From Leptospira ellisii (lineage in GTDB: Bacteria > Spirochaetota > Leptospiria > Leptospirales > Leptospiraceae), in the NCBI RefSeq assembly GCF_002811955.1, contig NZ_NPEF01000021.1:1-26112 (forward strand): a DNA stretch of 26,112 bases, written 5' to 3'. The translations under genes were made by a program, and so were the position numbers. The notes beneath the pieces are model-generated. The model worked only from the letters and a program-made list of their open reading frames with translations, made no database searches and was not told the DNA's origin. Shown here one piece after another: positions 11,073 to 18,749 of this stretch; the stretch's first letter is position 1; each line of letters starts with the position of its first letter.

Positions 11073-12485
11073 ATGTTATTCAACTCGATCCACTTCCTCG
11101 TATTTTACCCGGTCGTCGTCGCGATTTACTTTTTTCTCCCCTTCCGTTTTCGCTGGATCCTGCTCTTACTCGCCAGCTGTTATTTTTATATGGCCTTTAT
11201 TCCGGCCTATATCCTGATTCTCGCGTTTACGATCATACTGGATTATTATCTCGCGCTTTGGATCGAGGGCGCGTCGGGTCCTAAACGCAGACTGTTTTTA
11301 ATTTTCAGTCTTGTCTCGAACGTCGGAATCCTGATCTTCTTCAAATACTTCAACTTTCTTCTGGACAACACGGGGGCGGTTTATCGATTCCTGTTCGTTT
11401 CGGATCTGCCCGTTTCTCCGTTGAACATCGTTCTTCCGATCGGGCTTTCCTTTCACACCTTCCAATCCATGGGTTATATCGTGGAGGTTTATCAGGGAAA
11501 AATCAAGGCCGAACGTCATCTGGGATACTACTGGGTTTACGTGATGTTTTTTCCGCAGTTGGTGGCGGGCCCCATAGAACGCGCGCATCATCTTATGACC
11601 CAGTTCCATCGTGAACACAAACTTCTTTTCGAAAACGCGGAAAAGGGTTTGAAATACATAGTTTACGGTTTTCTAATGAAGTTGTTCGTGGCGGACCGAT
11701 TGTCCGTCTTCGTGGACGCTATGTACGACGACCCGTCCGGAAAATCGGGGGCCGATCTTCTGTGGGCCACTTATTTTTTCTCCTTTCAGATCTACTGCGA
11801 CTTCGCCGGTTACTCCAACATCGCGATCGGAACCGCCAAAATTTTGGGAATCGATCTGATGAAAAACTTCGATCGCCCGTATTTTTCCGCGAGTGTCTCC
11901 GAATTCTGGAGCCGCTGGCATATCTCGCTTTCCTCCTGGTTCCGCGACTACGTCTACATACCTTTGGGCGGTAATCGAGTATCAACGTTTCGGCATATTC
12001 GAAATTTATTGATCGTTTTCGGGTTGTCCGGAATTTGGCACGGGGCGAATTGGACCTTCGTCGTTTGGGGATTATGCAACGGGGTTTATCTCGCCTCGGA
12101 GACCCTTCTCCGCCGCTACCTAAAATCGGAGATATTCGCTAAAACCGCATTCCGATGGATCGGCGTTCTTATCACGTTTCACTGCGTCCTTTTTAGCTGG
12201 GTTTATTTCCGGGCGAAGTCGATCGAAATCGCCCACGTTATCCTGCGGAGAATTTGGGAATCCGCGTCCGGAGCGCCCCTGGATCTGATCGTTGAATTCC
12301 AAAAAAAAGCGGGCATCTTCGCGATCGTTCTTTTTCTTCTTTTGGAGACGTCGTTTCCGATTTGGGAAAGGGCCAAGGAAGGTTGGAAGAGACATGTCGA
12401 TTGGATCGTGGCGGGAATTTTCATCGCCCTCATACTTACGGGAGGCGTTTTTTATGGATCGAGTTTCATCTATTTCCAATTCTAA
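11073..12485 (+). CDS. MBOAT-family membrane O-acyltransferase (AlgI/DltB-like)
   Basis: This 470-residue polytopic membrane protein has about ten hydrophobic segments spread from residue 3 to the C-terminus. The MBOAT core is clear: LPIGLSFHTFQSMGYIVEVY, FFPQLVAGPIER, EFWSRWHISLSSWFRDYVYI and GIWHGANWTFVVWG. The last contains the catalytic His323. Relatives such as AlgI and DltB pass acyl groups across the inner membrane to extracytoplasmic sugars or polymers. The downstream gene starts 32 bases before this one ends and encodes an SGNH-like protein, matching the AlgI-AlgJ/AlgX and DltB-DltD division of labour. The acceptor is unknown; lipopolysaccharide O-antigen or another surface glycan is a reasonable guess in Leptospira. 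No strong ribosome site was seen before the ATG. Confidence 0.92.
   Translation: MLFNSIHFLVFYPVVVAIYFFLPFRFRWILLLLASCYFYMAFIPAYILILAFTIILDYYLALWIEGASGPKRRLFLIFSLVSNVGILIFFKYFNFLLDNTGAVYRFLFVSDLPVSPLNIVLPIGLSFHTFQSMGYIVEVYQGKIKAERHLGYYWVYVMFFPQLVAGPIERAHHLMTQFHREHKLLFENAEKGLKYIVYGFLMKLFVADRLSVFVDAMYDDPSGKSGADLLWATYFFSFQIYCDFAGYSNIAIGTAKILGIDLMKNFDRPYFSASVSEFWSRWHISLSSWFRDYVYIPLGGNRVSTFRHIRNLLIVFGLSGIWHGANWTFVVWGLCNGVYLASETLLRRYLKSEIFAKTAFRWIGVLITFHCVLFSWVYFRAKSIEIAHVILRRIWESASGAPLDLIVEFQKKAGIFAIVLFLLLETSFPIWERAKEGWKRHVDWIVAGIFIALILTGGVFYGSSFIYFQF
12440..12445 (+). promoter_or_regulatory. Ribosome binding site that fixes the SGNH-like gene start
   Basis: GGGAGG lies eight bases before ATG 12454 and inside the end of the MBOAT gene. 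It selects this start over a longer upstream frame (from 12292) whose extra residues are only a Lys/Arg/Phe-rich shadow of the MBOAT sequence. Confidence 0.8.
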
Positions 12486-13422
12486 ACCGCTGCGTTATGC
12501 GGGCTCGTTGATCGTCCTTTTCTTGTCCGTAGTTTCGTCCGACAGGATCCTATATTCGCTTTTATTTAATCAATACGACAAGATGTTTTCGATGGCGAAG
12601 AACTTCAAACCCGCCGACGTCCTGATCGTCGGCTCCAGTCATATACTTTGGGATTTGGATCCGGCGGAACTCGGAGCGGGAATCGATAAACGGGTTCATC
12701 TTCTCAACGTTCCGGGAGCGGATCTCGTTCTCCGAAAGGAAATGATCTCCGAGTTCGTCCGCGTCAATCGTAACGAACTTCCGGCGCTGATCGTATTGGA
12801 AACGGACAAACTGGTCTTTCATCGCGGTCGATATCCGGACTCCGCTTATAAATCCGTAAAGGGATATTATCATAAGGGGTGGTTCGTCGATTTCCTGGAT
12901 CGTAAGATCCGCGCCGAAGAATCGACCGCGGAATACGCGGTCTTCCGCGGTTCGCACGCGTATTCCCTGAATTCGTTTTCGCATTTCGTATTTTCCAAGT
13001 TATACGATAAATATCTTTCCTCGGCGTTCCGGTGGAGTTTGGGCGCGATCGAACCGCCGAAGGACGAAAGGGTAGAAGTGTGGAAAAAACAATACGAAAC
13101 CTTCACTCCGGAGGCGGATCCCGCTTTAATTTCAGAACTTCATGAAATTCTAAAGTTAACGAAACTCCACGGAATACGGACGATCCTTCTCGAAACTCCG
13201 AACTATCGTTTCTCCGCGGAAGACGCCGCCGAATTCGCGCCGATACGTTCGAGGCTCGCGGAAATCGCCAAGACTTATTCGGCCGCGCATATACGTTTAA
13301 AACCGGAATATTTCGAAACGAAACCGGATCTGTTTTTCGACGCTTCCCATCTTAATCCTATCGGAAAAACGGAATATACGAACGAATTCAAAAATACGCT
13401 GAGATCGTCGAAGATGTTCTGA
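12454..13422 (+). CDS. SGNH-hydrolase-like partner of the MBOAT acyltransferase (DUF1574-type)
   Basis: This 322-residue protein has one N-terminal membrane segment (about 16-30) and an extracytoplasmic domain. LIVGSSHILWDLDP holds the SGNH block-I-like Ser61/Ser62. FFDASHLNP near the C-terminus (Asp296, His299) is the block-V D-x2-H motif, so a Ser-Asp-His site is plausible. The start at 12454 overlaps the MBOAT gene by 32 bases. Leptospiral relatives are annotated as DUF1574; I assign that label from memory. By analogy with AlgJ/AlgX and DltD it would accept the acyl group moved by the MBOAT protein and pass it to a surface polymer. Partner and position support this, but the substrate is not visible from sequence. 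Confidence 0.8.
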   Translation: MDRVSSISNSKPLRYAGSLIVLFLSVVSSDRILYSLLFNQYDKMFSMAKNFKPADVLIVGSSHILWDLDPAELGAGIDKRVHLLNVPGADLVLRKEMISEFVRVNRNELPALIVLETDKLVFHRGRYPDSAYKSVKGYYHKGWFVDFLDRKIRAEESTAEYAVFRGSHAYSLNSFSHFVFSKLYDKYLSSAFRWSLGAIEPPKDERVEVWKKQYETFTPEADPALISELHEILKLTKLHGIRTILLETPNYRFSAEDAAEFAPIRSRLAEIAKTYSAAHIRLKPEYFETKPDLFFDASHLNPIGKTEYTNEFKNTLRSSKMF

Positions 13423-13424
13423 AA

Positions 13425-13448
13425 CCCCGGATCGCCGGGTGCGTTTTT
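13425..13448 (+). terminator. Probable terminator after the MBOAT operon
   Basis: CCCGG-ATCG-CCGGG at 13426-13439 forms a short GC stem, followed after TGCG by five T residues. It lies between two converging genes, and the T-run overlaps the stop of the minus-strand gene. The stem is only 5 bp and the U-run is displaced, so strength is uncertain. Confidence 0.45.
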
Positions 13449-14097
13449 AATTGGAAAGTTCGCCGACCGGATTGCCCGTTTCGAGTTTGCCGATCAGACG
13501 GGTTTCCCGATCCAAAAAGGCCTCGATAAACGGATTGAGATCCCGGATTCTACTCGATAGATCGTAACCCGCTTCCATCGTCTCCACTAGGGAGGTCGCG
13601 CCTACCATGGACGCCGCCACTTTGATCGGAGCCATTACGAGTTTGATCATGGGAAGTTTGGAGAGGGAGAAGAAGAAGCGGAGCGTGTTTCCCACCATTT
13701 GAATCTGCCGTCTTCTGTCTTCGAAACGGTCGGTTTCCCCCATGGCCGCATATAGATTGTCGCGGGAGATGACGCCGTCCTCCATCAGATTGTTTTCGAT
13801 GACGACCTGGGCGGTATCGTAGTCGAGGGAATCGGTAAGTCGGTTTAGCAGAATGATCTGATGTATGTTGTCGGTCATGGATTTCCCGGCGACGGTCTTT
13901 AACTTTTCGTAAAGACTTTCCAACGCGTTATCCCTCTCTTCCTTGTTCGAAGGGGAATAAAGGTTATGCTCGAAAAAATTGGGAATTCCGTCGTATCCTT
14001 TGATGGTCGTCAGAAGATCCGAATACGTTGTGCGAAGCCTATCGATCGTAGCGCTTACCACCGCTTTGCGCGTTAGCTCTAACACGTGTTGATCCAT
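13447..14097 (-). CDS. Uncharacterised protein with a FFLEELY-like N-terminal motif
   Basis: I do not recognise a function. The 216-residue protein is mainly helical and has no signal peptide. FFEHNLYSPSNKEERDNAL at about 42-60 resembles the motif after which 'FFLEELY motif' proteins are named; this comparison is from memory and moderate at best. A weakly amphipathic or hydrophobic stretch (PMIKLVMAPIKVAASMVGAT, about 148-167) could touch a membrane. It follows the SPOR gene after 53 bases on the same strand and converges with the MBOAT operon. Codon use and composition look like its neighbours, so it is probably a real, native gene. Confidence 0.75.
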   Translation of the reverse strand: MDQHVLELTRKAVVSATIDRLRTTYSDLLTTIKGYDGIPNFFEHNLYSPSNKEERDNALESLYEKLKTVAGKSMTDNIHQIILLNRLTDSLDYDTAQVVIENNLMEDGVISRDNLYAAMGETDRFEDRRRQIQMVGNTLRFFFSLSKLPMIKLVMAPIKVAASMVGATSLVETMEAGYDLSSRIRDLNPFIEAFLDRETRLIGKLETGNPVGELSN

Positions 14098-14150
14098 TCG
14101 TAATTCAGAAACAGATTTCTTAGGCTACGCGAAGAAGGTCAATATAAAAA

Positions 14151-14894
14151 TCAATCCTTGACTACGATGACTCCGGATCTCAATTTTGCGGGCAGCTTAC
14201 TCGCCAATCCTTCTGCTTCTTTTTTAGACGAAGCGGAGCCAAAACGTACCGTATAATATCCGTTTCTGGATCTTTTGACGGTTGCTTTCGTATTTTTCTC
14301 TTTTCCGGAAATCGTTTTTTTCAACTCGTCGGCTTTTTCCTTTTCCTTAAAAGCGGCCACTTGAAGCGAATATCCGTTCGATTCTTCCGATTCCTGAGTT
14401 TTTGCGGAAACGCGTTTCGATTTTTTCTCCTCGGAGCGTTTGATTTTTTTCGATTCTTTGGAACCTTCCGGTTCCTTAACGGAGAGGGTTTCCGGTTCCG
14501 ATTTGGATTCCCTTTCGGAAGCCGACGAAGAGACGTTATTCGATTTTTTGAATTCTACTACTTCGGGAGCCGGCGGAATGTTTTTGAAGGCGACCGAATC
14601 CGGACGGTTTGGGCCGGAAGGGGAAGCGGAACTCGCCGCGGGAATTTCCCGAGCCGAGGAGGTATCGTTCCCTTCCGCGGGAATCTGTCCCGGCTCGGAA
14701 AACGGGATCGCACTTTGAATTTCCGGATTTCTAATGTCGTTTAACGCCAGAGATTCTTCGGCACTGCCCGCGCGTTTTTTTCCCACCGAAACGCCCAGAA
14801 AGAAAAAAGAACACAGAAGACCGAGTAAAAACAGAGAGAGTATTAGAATTCTCTTATTATCCAGATTGATTACGTAAAAAATCTTTTCCTTCAT
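14151..14894 (-). CDS. SPOR-domain membrane protein
   Basis: The protein has 247 residues: a short cytoplasmic tail, one membrane segment (about 16-35), a long low-complexity Ser/Glu/Lys/Pro linker and a C-terminal SPOR domain of about 75 residues (from NGYSLQVAAFKEKEKADEL to the end). SPOR domains bind glycan strands stripped of stem peptides and bring proteins to division sites. The start at 14894 has AGGAAG at suitable distance, and its ATGA overlaps the coaE stop. A longer upstream frame would run through coaE and is rejected. A role in division or wall remodelling is inferred from the domain; the linker suggests it spans the periplasm. Confidence 0.88.
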   Translation of the reverse strand: MKEKIFYVINLDNKRILILSLFLLGLLCSFFFLGVSVGKKRAGSAEESLALNDIRNPEIQSAIPFSEPGQIPAEGNDTSSAREIPAASSASPSGPNRPDSVAFKNIPPAPEVVEFKKSNNVSSSASERESKSEPETLSVKEPEGSKESKKIKRSEEKKSKRVSAKTQESEESNGYSLQVAAFKEKEKADELKKTISGKEKNTKATVKRSRNGYYTVRFGSASSKKEAEGLASKLPAKLRSGVIVVKD

Positions 14895-15514
14895 GACATT
14901 CTTCCTGATAAAGTTGTATAAAGACGCCCGCATTCTTCCCGAAGGGATTCCAAATCCCCTTTGTTGGATATTATATAATCGGCTTTTTTCAGTTTTTCCG
15001 AAAGGGGAAGTTGGTTGGAGATTCTCGCCAATACCTCCTCTTTTTTCATTCCGTCCCGTTCCATCACGCGCAAAATCGAGGCTTCCTCGTCCGAGTCCAC
15101 CGTGACGGTCGCGTCGCATAGGGTATACGCGTCGGTTTCGAAAAGGAGGGGAACTTCCCAGACGACCAATTTTCCCGCGGCCTCCGTTTCCAGAAGTTTC
15201 AGAAAATCGGCGCGGACCCTCGGATGAATCAACCGGTTTAAACCGTCCAGTTTTTCCTTGTCCTTAAAGACGACGTCGGAAATTTTTTTCCGATCGGGGT
15301 TTCCGTCTCCGTCGAGAATTTCCGAACCCAGCAGTTCCACCAATTCGGAAAGAATGGGGGACTCCGAAGACGTATAACGTTTCGCTAAATTGTCCGCGTG
15401 TATCGCGAACGCGCCCGATTCCTGCAGAATTTTCGCGGCGGTGCTTTTGCCTCCGCCGATCATCCCGGTGATGCCGACGAGAAACGCCTTTTTCCCCGGA
15501 GTATGCTCCCGCAT
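14891..15514 (-). CDS. coaE: Dephospho-CoA kinase
   Basis: CoaE phosphorylates the 3' hydroxyl of dephospho-CoA with ATP, the last step of coenzyme A synthesis. The 207-residue length is typical. The P-loop is GMIGGGKST at 17-25 (Lys23), followed by the conserved FAIHADNLAKR, where the Asp sits in the usual substrate-binding place. LIHPRVRADF and VVWEVPLLFET match the rest of the family. The stop TGA overlaps the ATG of the SPOR gene in ATGA, so translation is probably coupled. No functional relation between the two products is known. Confidence 0.95.
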   Translation of the reverse strand: MREHTPGKKAFLVGITGMIGGGKSTAAKILQESGAFAIHADNLAKRYTSSESPILSELVELLGSEILDGDGNPDRKKISDVVFKDKEKLDGLNRLIHPRVRADFLKLLETEAAGKLVVWEVPLLFETDAYTLCDATVTVDSDEEASILRVMERDGMKKEEVLARISNQLPLSEKLKKADYIISNKGDLESLREECGRLYTTLSGRMS

Positions 15515-15574
15515 GCGCTTAGATTAGCGAAACGCCGAAAAAGTACAAGCAAAAAAGAACGGCGTAATTTTTCT

Positions 15575-15583
15575 GAGTTCCCG
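15575..15583 (-). repeat. Degenerate GGGAACTC element
   Basis: The minus strand reads CCGGGAACTC just before coaE and just after the NHL lipoprotein gene. It shares the GGGAACTC core of the window's short interrupted-palindrome family but lacks the final CCC. It may be a decayed copy or chance. Confidence 0.3.
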
Positions 15584-15590
15584 GTCTTTC

Positions 15591-17870
15591 CTAATCCACC
15601 TTTCGAATTACGCGCATGTAAGGATGCATGTCCACCACGAAGAGACTTCGGCCGTTGGAGACCAATCCTTTGGGGCTGTAAAAACTTCCCTCTTCGCTTT
15701 CGCAGGTTCCTATCGTTCCTCCGTCCGGACCTCCCGAAGCGGTCGTTCCTAAATTCGGAGGAATCGGAGAACAGCCGAGAAAATTCGTCACCGCGTAAGG
15801 AGCGGTCCTGGATATCTTTTTGATAAGCGTCGTTCCGTCGCTGACGTAGAGATGGTATCGGTCGAAGGTGATCGCGAAGGGCTTTAACAGTCGCGCGTTT
15901 GTGCCCGTGGAATTGAACACGTTTCCGCTCGTTCCCGCAGGATCCCCCGCGATCGTAGTGACCGTGACAGGAGAAGTGGTAAGATCGATTTTTCTAATAT
16001 TGTTGGAATTGGTGTCCGCCACATACAACGTATCGGAATCGTAGACAAGATGTCCCGGCTGATTGAACTTCGCCGTCGTTCCCGCTCCGTCCGAGGATCC
16101 CGCCGTTCCGCTACCGGCAATCGTAGTGACCGTGTTATCCGAAATTCTGATCCTTCTGATCTTGTTGTTCAGACTGTCCGCCACGTAAAGATACGTTCCG
16201 TCGGTCGCGATTCCCCGAGGGGTGTTGAATCTTGCGGAACCGCCCGCTCCGTCGGTCGTTCCGGAAGTTCCCGAAAGACCGGCGATCGTTGAGTAGCTGT
16301 CGTCCGTCAGATTGTATTTTACGATGAAATGGTTTTGACTCGTGATATAGAGAAAAATTCCGTCCGTCGTAATCCCTCTCGGTCTTGCGATCGTGATCGG
16401 TAGGGTCGATACGATCCGGTTCGCGAGATCGACTTTGCGCACGGTTCCGTCCGTCGGCGTCGTGGTGGAATAATCCGGAACATAAAGAAAGATTCCGTCC
16501 GTCGCAATATGATACATGTTCGAAAGTCTTCCGATCGGAGTCTGGCCGGAGGCGAATCCGTATCCGTCCAACATCGTATCCGGGTCACCGCCCGGATCTC
16601 CCATAAACCAATCCACGGAATTGGTAGTGGGATTCTCCACATACGGAGTCAACGGAAGGGAGGTCACAAGGCTGTTGCCGCTTACAAGAGTGCCTAACGC
16701 GACTCCGTTCACGCAATGGATCAGTATGGAATTGGCATCGGCCGCCGCGACGGTTCCGGAAGGCTGCGAGACGTAACAGGTTTGTCCCGAAGGTTGTCCC
16801 GCGATCGAAACGGAATAAGAGGAAGAATCCGCGATCGGAGTCGTCATCTTAAACGATCCGTTAGACGAAATTGCGGTGGAATCCCCTCCGTTGTTCTTCA
16901 GAGTCAGGGTTCCGCCCAGTCCCGAGACGCTGCCGCCCACGAAATAAAGGGCCGGTCCGCAGGAAATTCCCACGTTCGTTACGTTCGAAGAGTAGATCGT
17001 GCCTGTATCGTTGCTCAGGGTACAAAGCTGTGCGGGAGAAGTCGGATTCTGCTGAATCGTAACCGTGTAGTCGGAACCACTCGCGACGGAAGTTCCGAAG
17101 GAGAACGTTCCGTTCGCAGAAAGCGTGATCGGATCGGTTCCGTTGTTTTTGATCACGAGTCCGTTCCCGACGAGTCCGCTGACGCTGCCTCCCACTGCAA
17201 ACGCGCTCGTGGAACAAGTGATCGTCACGTTGGTGATGTCCGCGCCGGCGACCATGCCGGAATCGTTGGTAACGGAACAGGTTTGTGAAGGCGAGGAGGG
17301 GTTCTGCGAAACCGTAACGTTGTACGTTCCTCCGCTTGCAACCGAAGTCGCAAACGCGAAAGTGCCGTTAGACGAAATTGAAGTGGGATCGCTTCCGTTG
17401 TTTTTAACGACGAGTCCGCTTCCCGAAAGACCGGACACGGTTCCTCTGACGCGGTAGGAGCTCGTCGAACAGATCACTTGGACGTTTTCGATCGGTCGGG
17501 AAGAAATCAAACCGGTTCCGTTTCCCACCGAACAAATCTGCGGAGGAGCGATCGGATTTTGACGGACCGTAACCGCAAACGCGGAGCCCCCGCTCGTTTT
17601 TTTCGTGAAATGAAAGGGGCCATTGGCGGATATCGTCAGCGTTTCACCTTCGTTTTCCAAAACGAGTCCGGTGCCCGTTAATCCCGAAATGGTTCCGCCC
17701 ACGCTTTGCGGAGTCAAGTCCACGCCGGGAGCGAGAAACCCCGGAAGGTTTAGGACCGCTTTCAACGAAAAACTCGAGGAATTCCTGTCGCCTAAACAGG
17801 AGATACCCAGAAAAGAAATAAAAAACGCGGCTAAAACGCGGGGATAAGTCTTTGTATATGAATTTTTCAT
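15591..17870 (-). CDS. Repeat lipoprotein with four 85-residue units and an NHL-type beta-propeller
   Basis: This 759-residue lipoprotein has the lipobox FLGISC (Cys25). Residues about 57-388 form four tandem units of about 85 residues beginning V-x-G-x-(V/I)-SGL (57, 141, 226, 311). Each contains NNG or NEG, a SxNG(T/S)F turn, a QNP-like turn and two Cys that could form a disulfide. Residues about 420-759 hold repeated blades with PRGI(T/A)TDG-x-(F/Y)LY(V/I) and ADS-NNKIRRI, the NHL-repeat pattern of a beta-propeller. Such propellers bind ligands or proteins, and the sequence predicts no enzymatic site. The product is probably on the outer surface or in the periplasm. It has weak ribosome signals and a 426-base non-coding region upstream. 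Repeat identity is visible in the DNA too, so unit number may vary between strains. Confidence 0.88.
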   Translation of the reverse strand: MKNSYTKTYPRVLAAFFISFLGISCLGDRNSSSFSLKAVLNLPGFLAPGVDLTPQSVGGTISGLTGTGLVLENEGETLTISANGPFHFTKKTSGGSAFAVTVRQNPIAPPQICSVGNGTGLISSRPIENVQVICSTSSYRVRGTVSGLSGSGLVVKNNGSDPTSISSNGTFAFATSVASGGTYNVTVSQNPSSPSQTCSVTNDSGMVAGADITNVTITCSTSAFAVGGSVSGLVGNGLVIKNNGTDPITLSANGTFSFGTSVASGSDYTVTIQQNPTSPAQLCTLSNDTGTIYSSNVTNVGISCGPALYFVGGSVSGLGGTLTLKNNGGDSTAISSNGSFKMTTPIADSSSYSVSIAGQPSGQTCYVSQPSGTVAAADANSILIHCVNGVALGTLVSGNSLVTSLPLTPYVENPTTNSVDWFMGDPGGDPDTMLDGYGFASGQTPIGRLSNMYHIATDGIFLYVPDYSTTTPTDGTVRKVDLANRIVSTLPITIARPRGITTDGIFLYITSQNHFIVKYNLTDDSYSTIAGLSGTSGTTDGAGGSARFNTPRGIATDGTYLYVADSLNNKIRRIRISDNTVTTIAGSGTAGSSDGAGTTAKFNQPGHLVYDSDTLYVADTNSNNIRKIDLTTSPVTVTTIAGDPAGTSGNVFNSTGTNARLLKPFAITFDRYHLYVSDGTTLIKKISRTAPYAVTNFLGCSPIPPNLGTTASGGPDGGTIGTCESEEGSFYSPKGLVSNGRSLFVVDMHPYMRVIRKVD
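16707..17702 (-). repeat. Four tandem ~255-bp coding repeats inside the lipoprotein gene
   Basis: The four units start at protein residues 57, 141, 226 and 311. At DNA level the blocks around 17395-17460, 17140-17200 and 16885-16940 share wording such as ACGAGTCCG and CCGTTGTTTTT. The fourth unit is shorter by about seven residues and more divergent. The periodicity suggests origin by tandem duplication and a potential for slippage or recombination. Confidence 0.75.
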
Positions 17871-18296
17871 AATATTTATTCGCCTTTCCGAAACCGAACA
17901 GGGATCCTCGGTGAAAACGACCCTTTCGCGGATTCGAAAAGTTCTCCAACATTAGATTTTTATAAACTTCTTGATTTTTGTTTTCATTCCCGATGGTACG
18001 GATTACATGTCCTGTTTTTACGGACTCATTCTTTTTTATATCCGGAACAATTTTCAAGTATTTTATTAAAATACAAAAGTTTGCATTATAAATACTTAAT
18101 GTTTTGGCGGGAACGAGGCGTGTATCGGGAATGTCGTTTTTACAGAATCAAAACTATTTATAATTCCGCAGCAATCGGTTCTTTTCGGACGAAAATCCTC
18201 TAAGGAAACGATTCGTTATTAAACGACATCGTGAAAAGGAAACTCGTCCCGCTATGTATATTCCGGAAACTTTATGTTTTTGGACGGCGTATGCGT
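17871..18296. other. Non-coding stretch upstream of the NHL lipoprotein, 426 bases
   Basis: No gene is supported. The central part (about 17940-18115) is clearly more A/T-rich than its surroundings and is a likely promoter region for the minus-strand lipoprotein. It contains TATAAT-like words on the minus strand (18090-18085), but no matching -35 at proper spacing was found. The only ribosome-site-like sequence before the lipoprotein ATG is AAAGG about 12 bases upstream. Confidence 0.5.
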
Positions 18297-18746
18297 TTAT
18301 ACGGTTTCGGATTCCGCCGAAAGTTTACGCAGAACGTCCTCGATCAAAGGGTAGAACTCCGATTCCTCCCGATCGATTCTGTTTTTCAGATGATTCATGA
18401 TCTCGGCGGTTTCGCTGCGGAAGCTGGAGATGTTCATCTCGATCGTGAGCGGATCGGAGTATTTGCTCGCGTAATCGAGCAGAGTGTCCTTCAGCCCGAA
18501 CATATGTTTACTGTACTGTTCGAAAAGGGCAACGAGCGTGGGGGAATTGTGGGTGTAGTTCTCCATCTTGAGATACAACTCCATGTCCTCGAGATTAAGG
18601 TGAAAAAGCAGCGTTGCGGAAAATATGGACAACAACTCCACCAGATGTCCGATGTTCGGATTCGGTTTGTCCATTTCGGATTCTATCTGGTATGCGTATT
18701 CGTTTACTATAAGATGCTGGGATTTAAGTTTGGGTATCAGTTCCAT
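18297..18746 (-). CDS. Hemerythrin-domain (HHE) protein
   Basis: This 149-residue four-helix-bundle protein of the hemerythrin/HHE class has ligand candidates spread one per helix: His11 (SQHLIV), His49 with Glu53 (FHLNLED), His81 (SKHMFG) and His119 (MNHLKNR), then REESEFYPLI near the end. Such domains bind a diiron site and sense or carry O2, NO or reactive species, or store iron. The last helix reads RIDREE where many relatives have H-x3-E, so the sixth ligand is uncertain. The gene begins three bases after the stop of the EAL gene, so both should come from one mRNA. A gas- or redox-sensing partner of the phosphodiesterase is a sensible inference. Confidence 0.85.
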   Translation of the reverse strand: MELIPKLKSQHLIVNEYAYQIESEMDKPNPNIGHLVELLSIFSATLLFHLNLEDMELYLKMENYTHNSPTLVALFEQYSKHMFGLKDTLLDYASKYSDPLTIEMNISSFRSETAEIMNHLKNRIDREESEFYPLIEDVLRKLSAESETV

Positions 18747-18749
18747 GAT

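Noticed and set aside
16716..17288. A 190-codon plus-strand frame with Arg-rich repeats
   Set aside because: The repeats mirror the tandem coding units of the lipoprotein on the other strand; Arg/Ser composition is that of an antisense frame.
17644..18057. A 137-codon minus-strand frame upstream of the NHL lipoprotein
   Set aside because: It runs into the lipoprotein gene in another frame, has no family features and no ribosome site.
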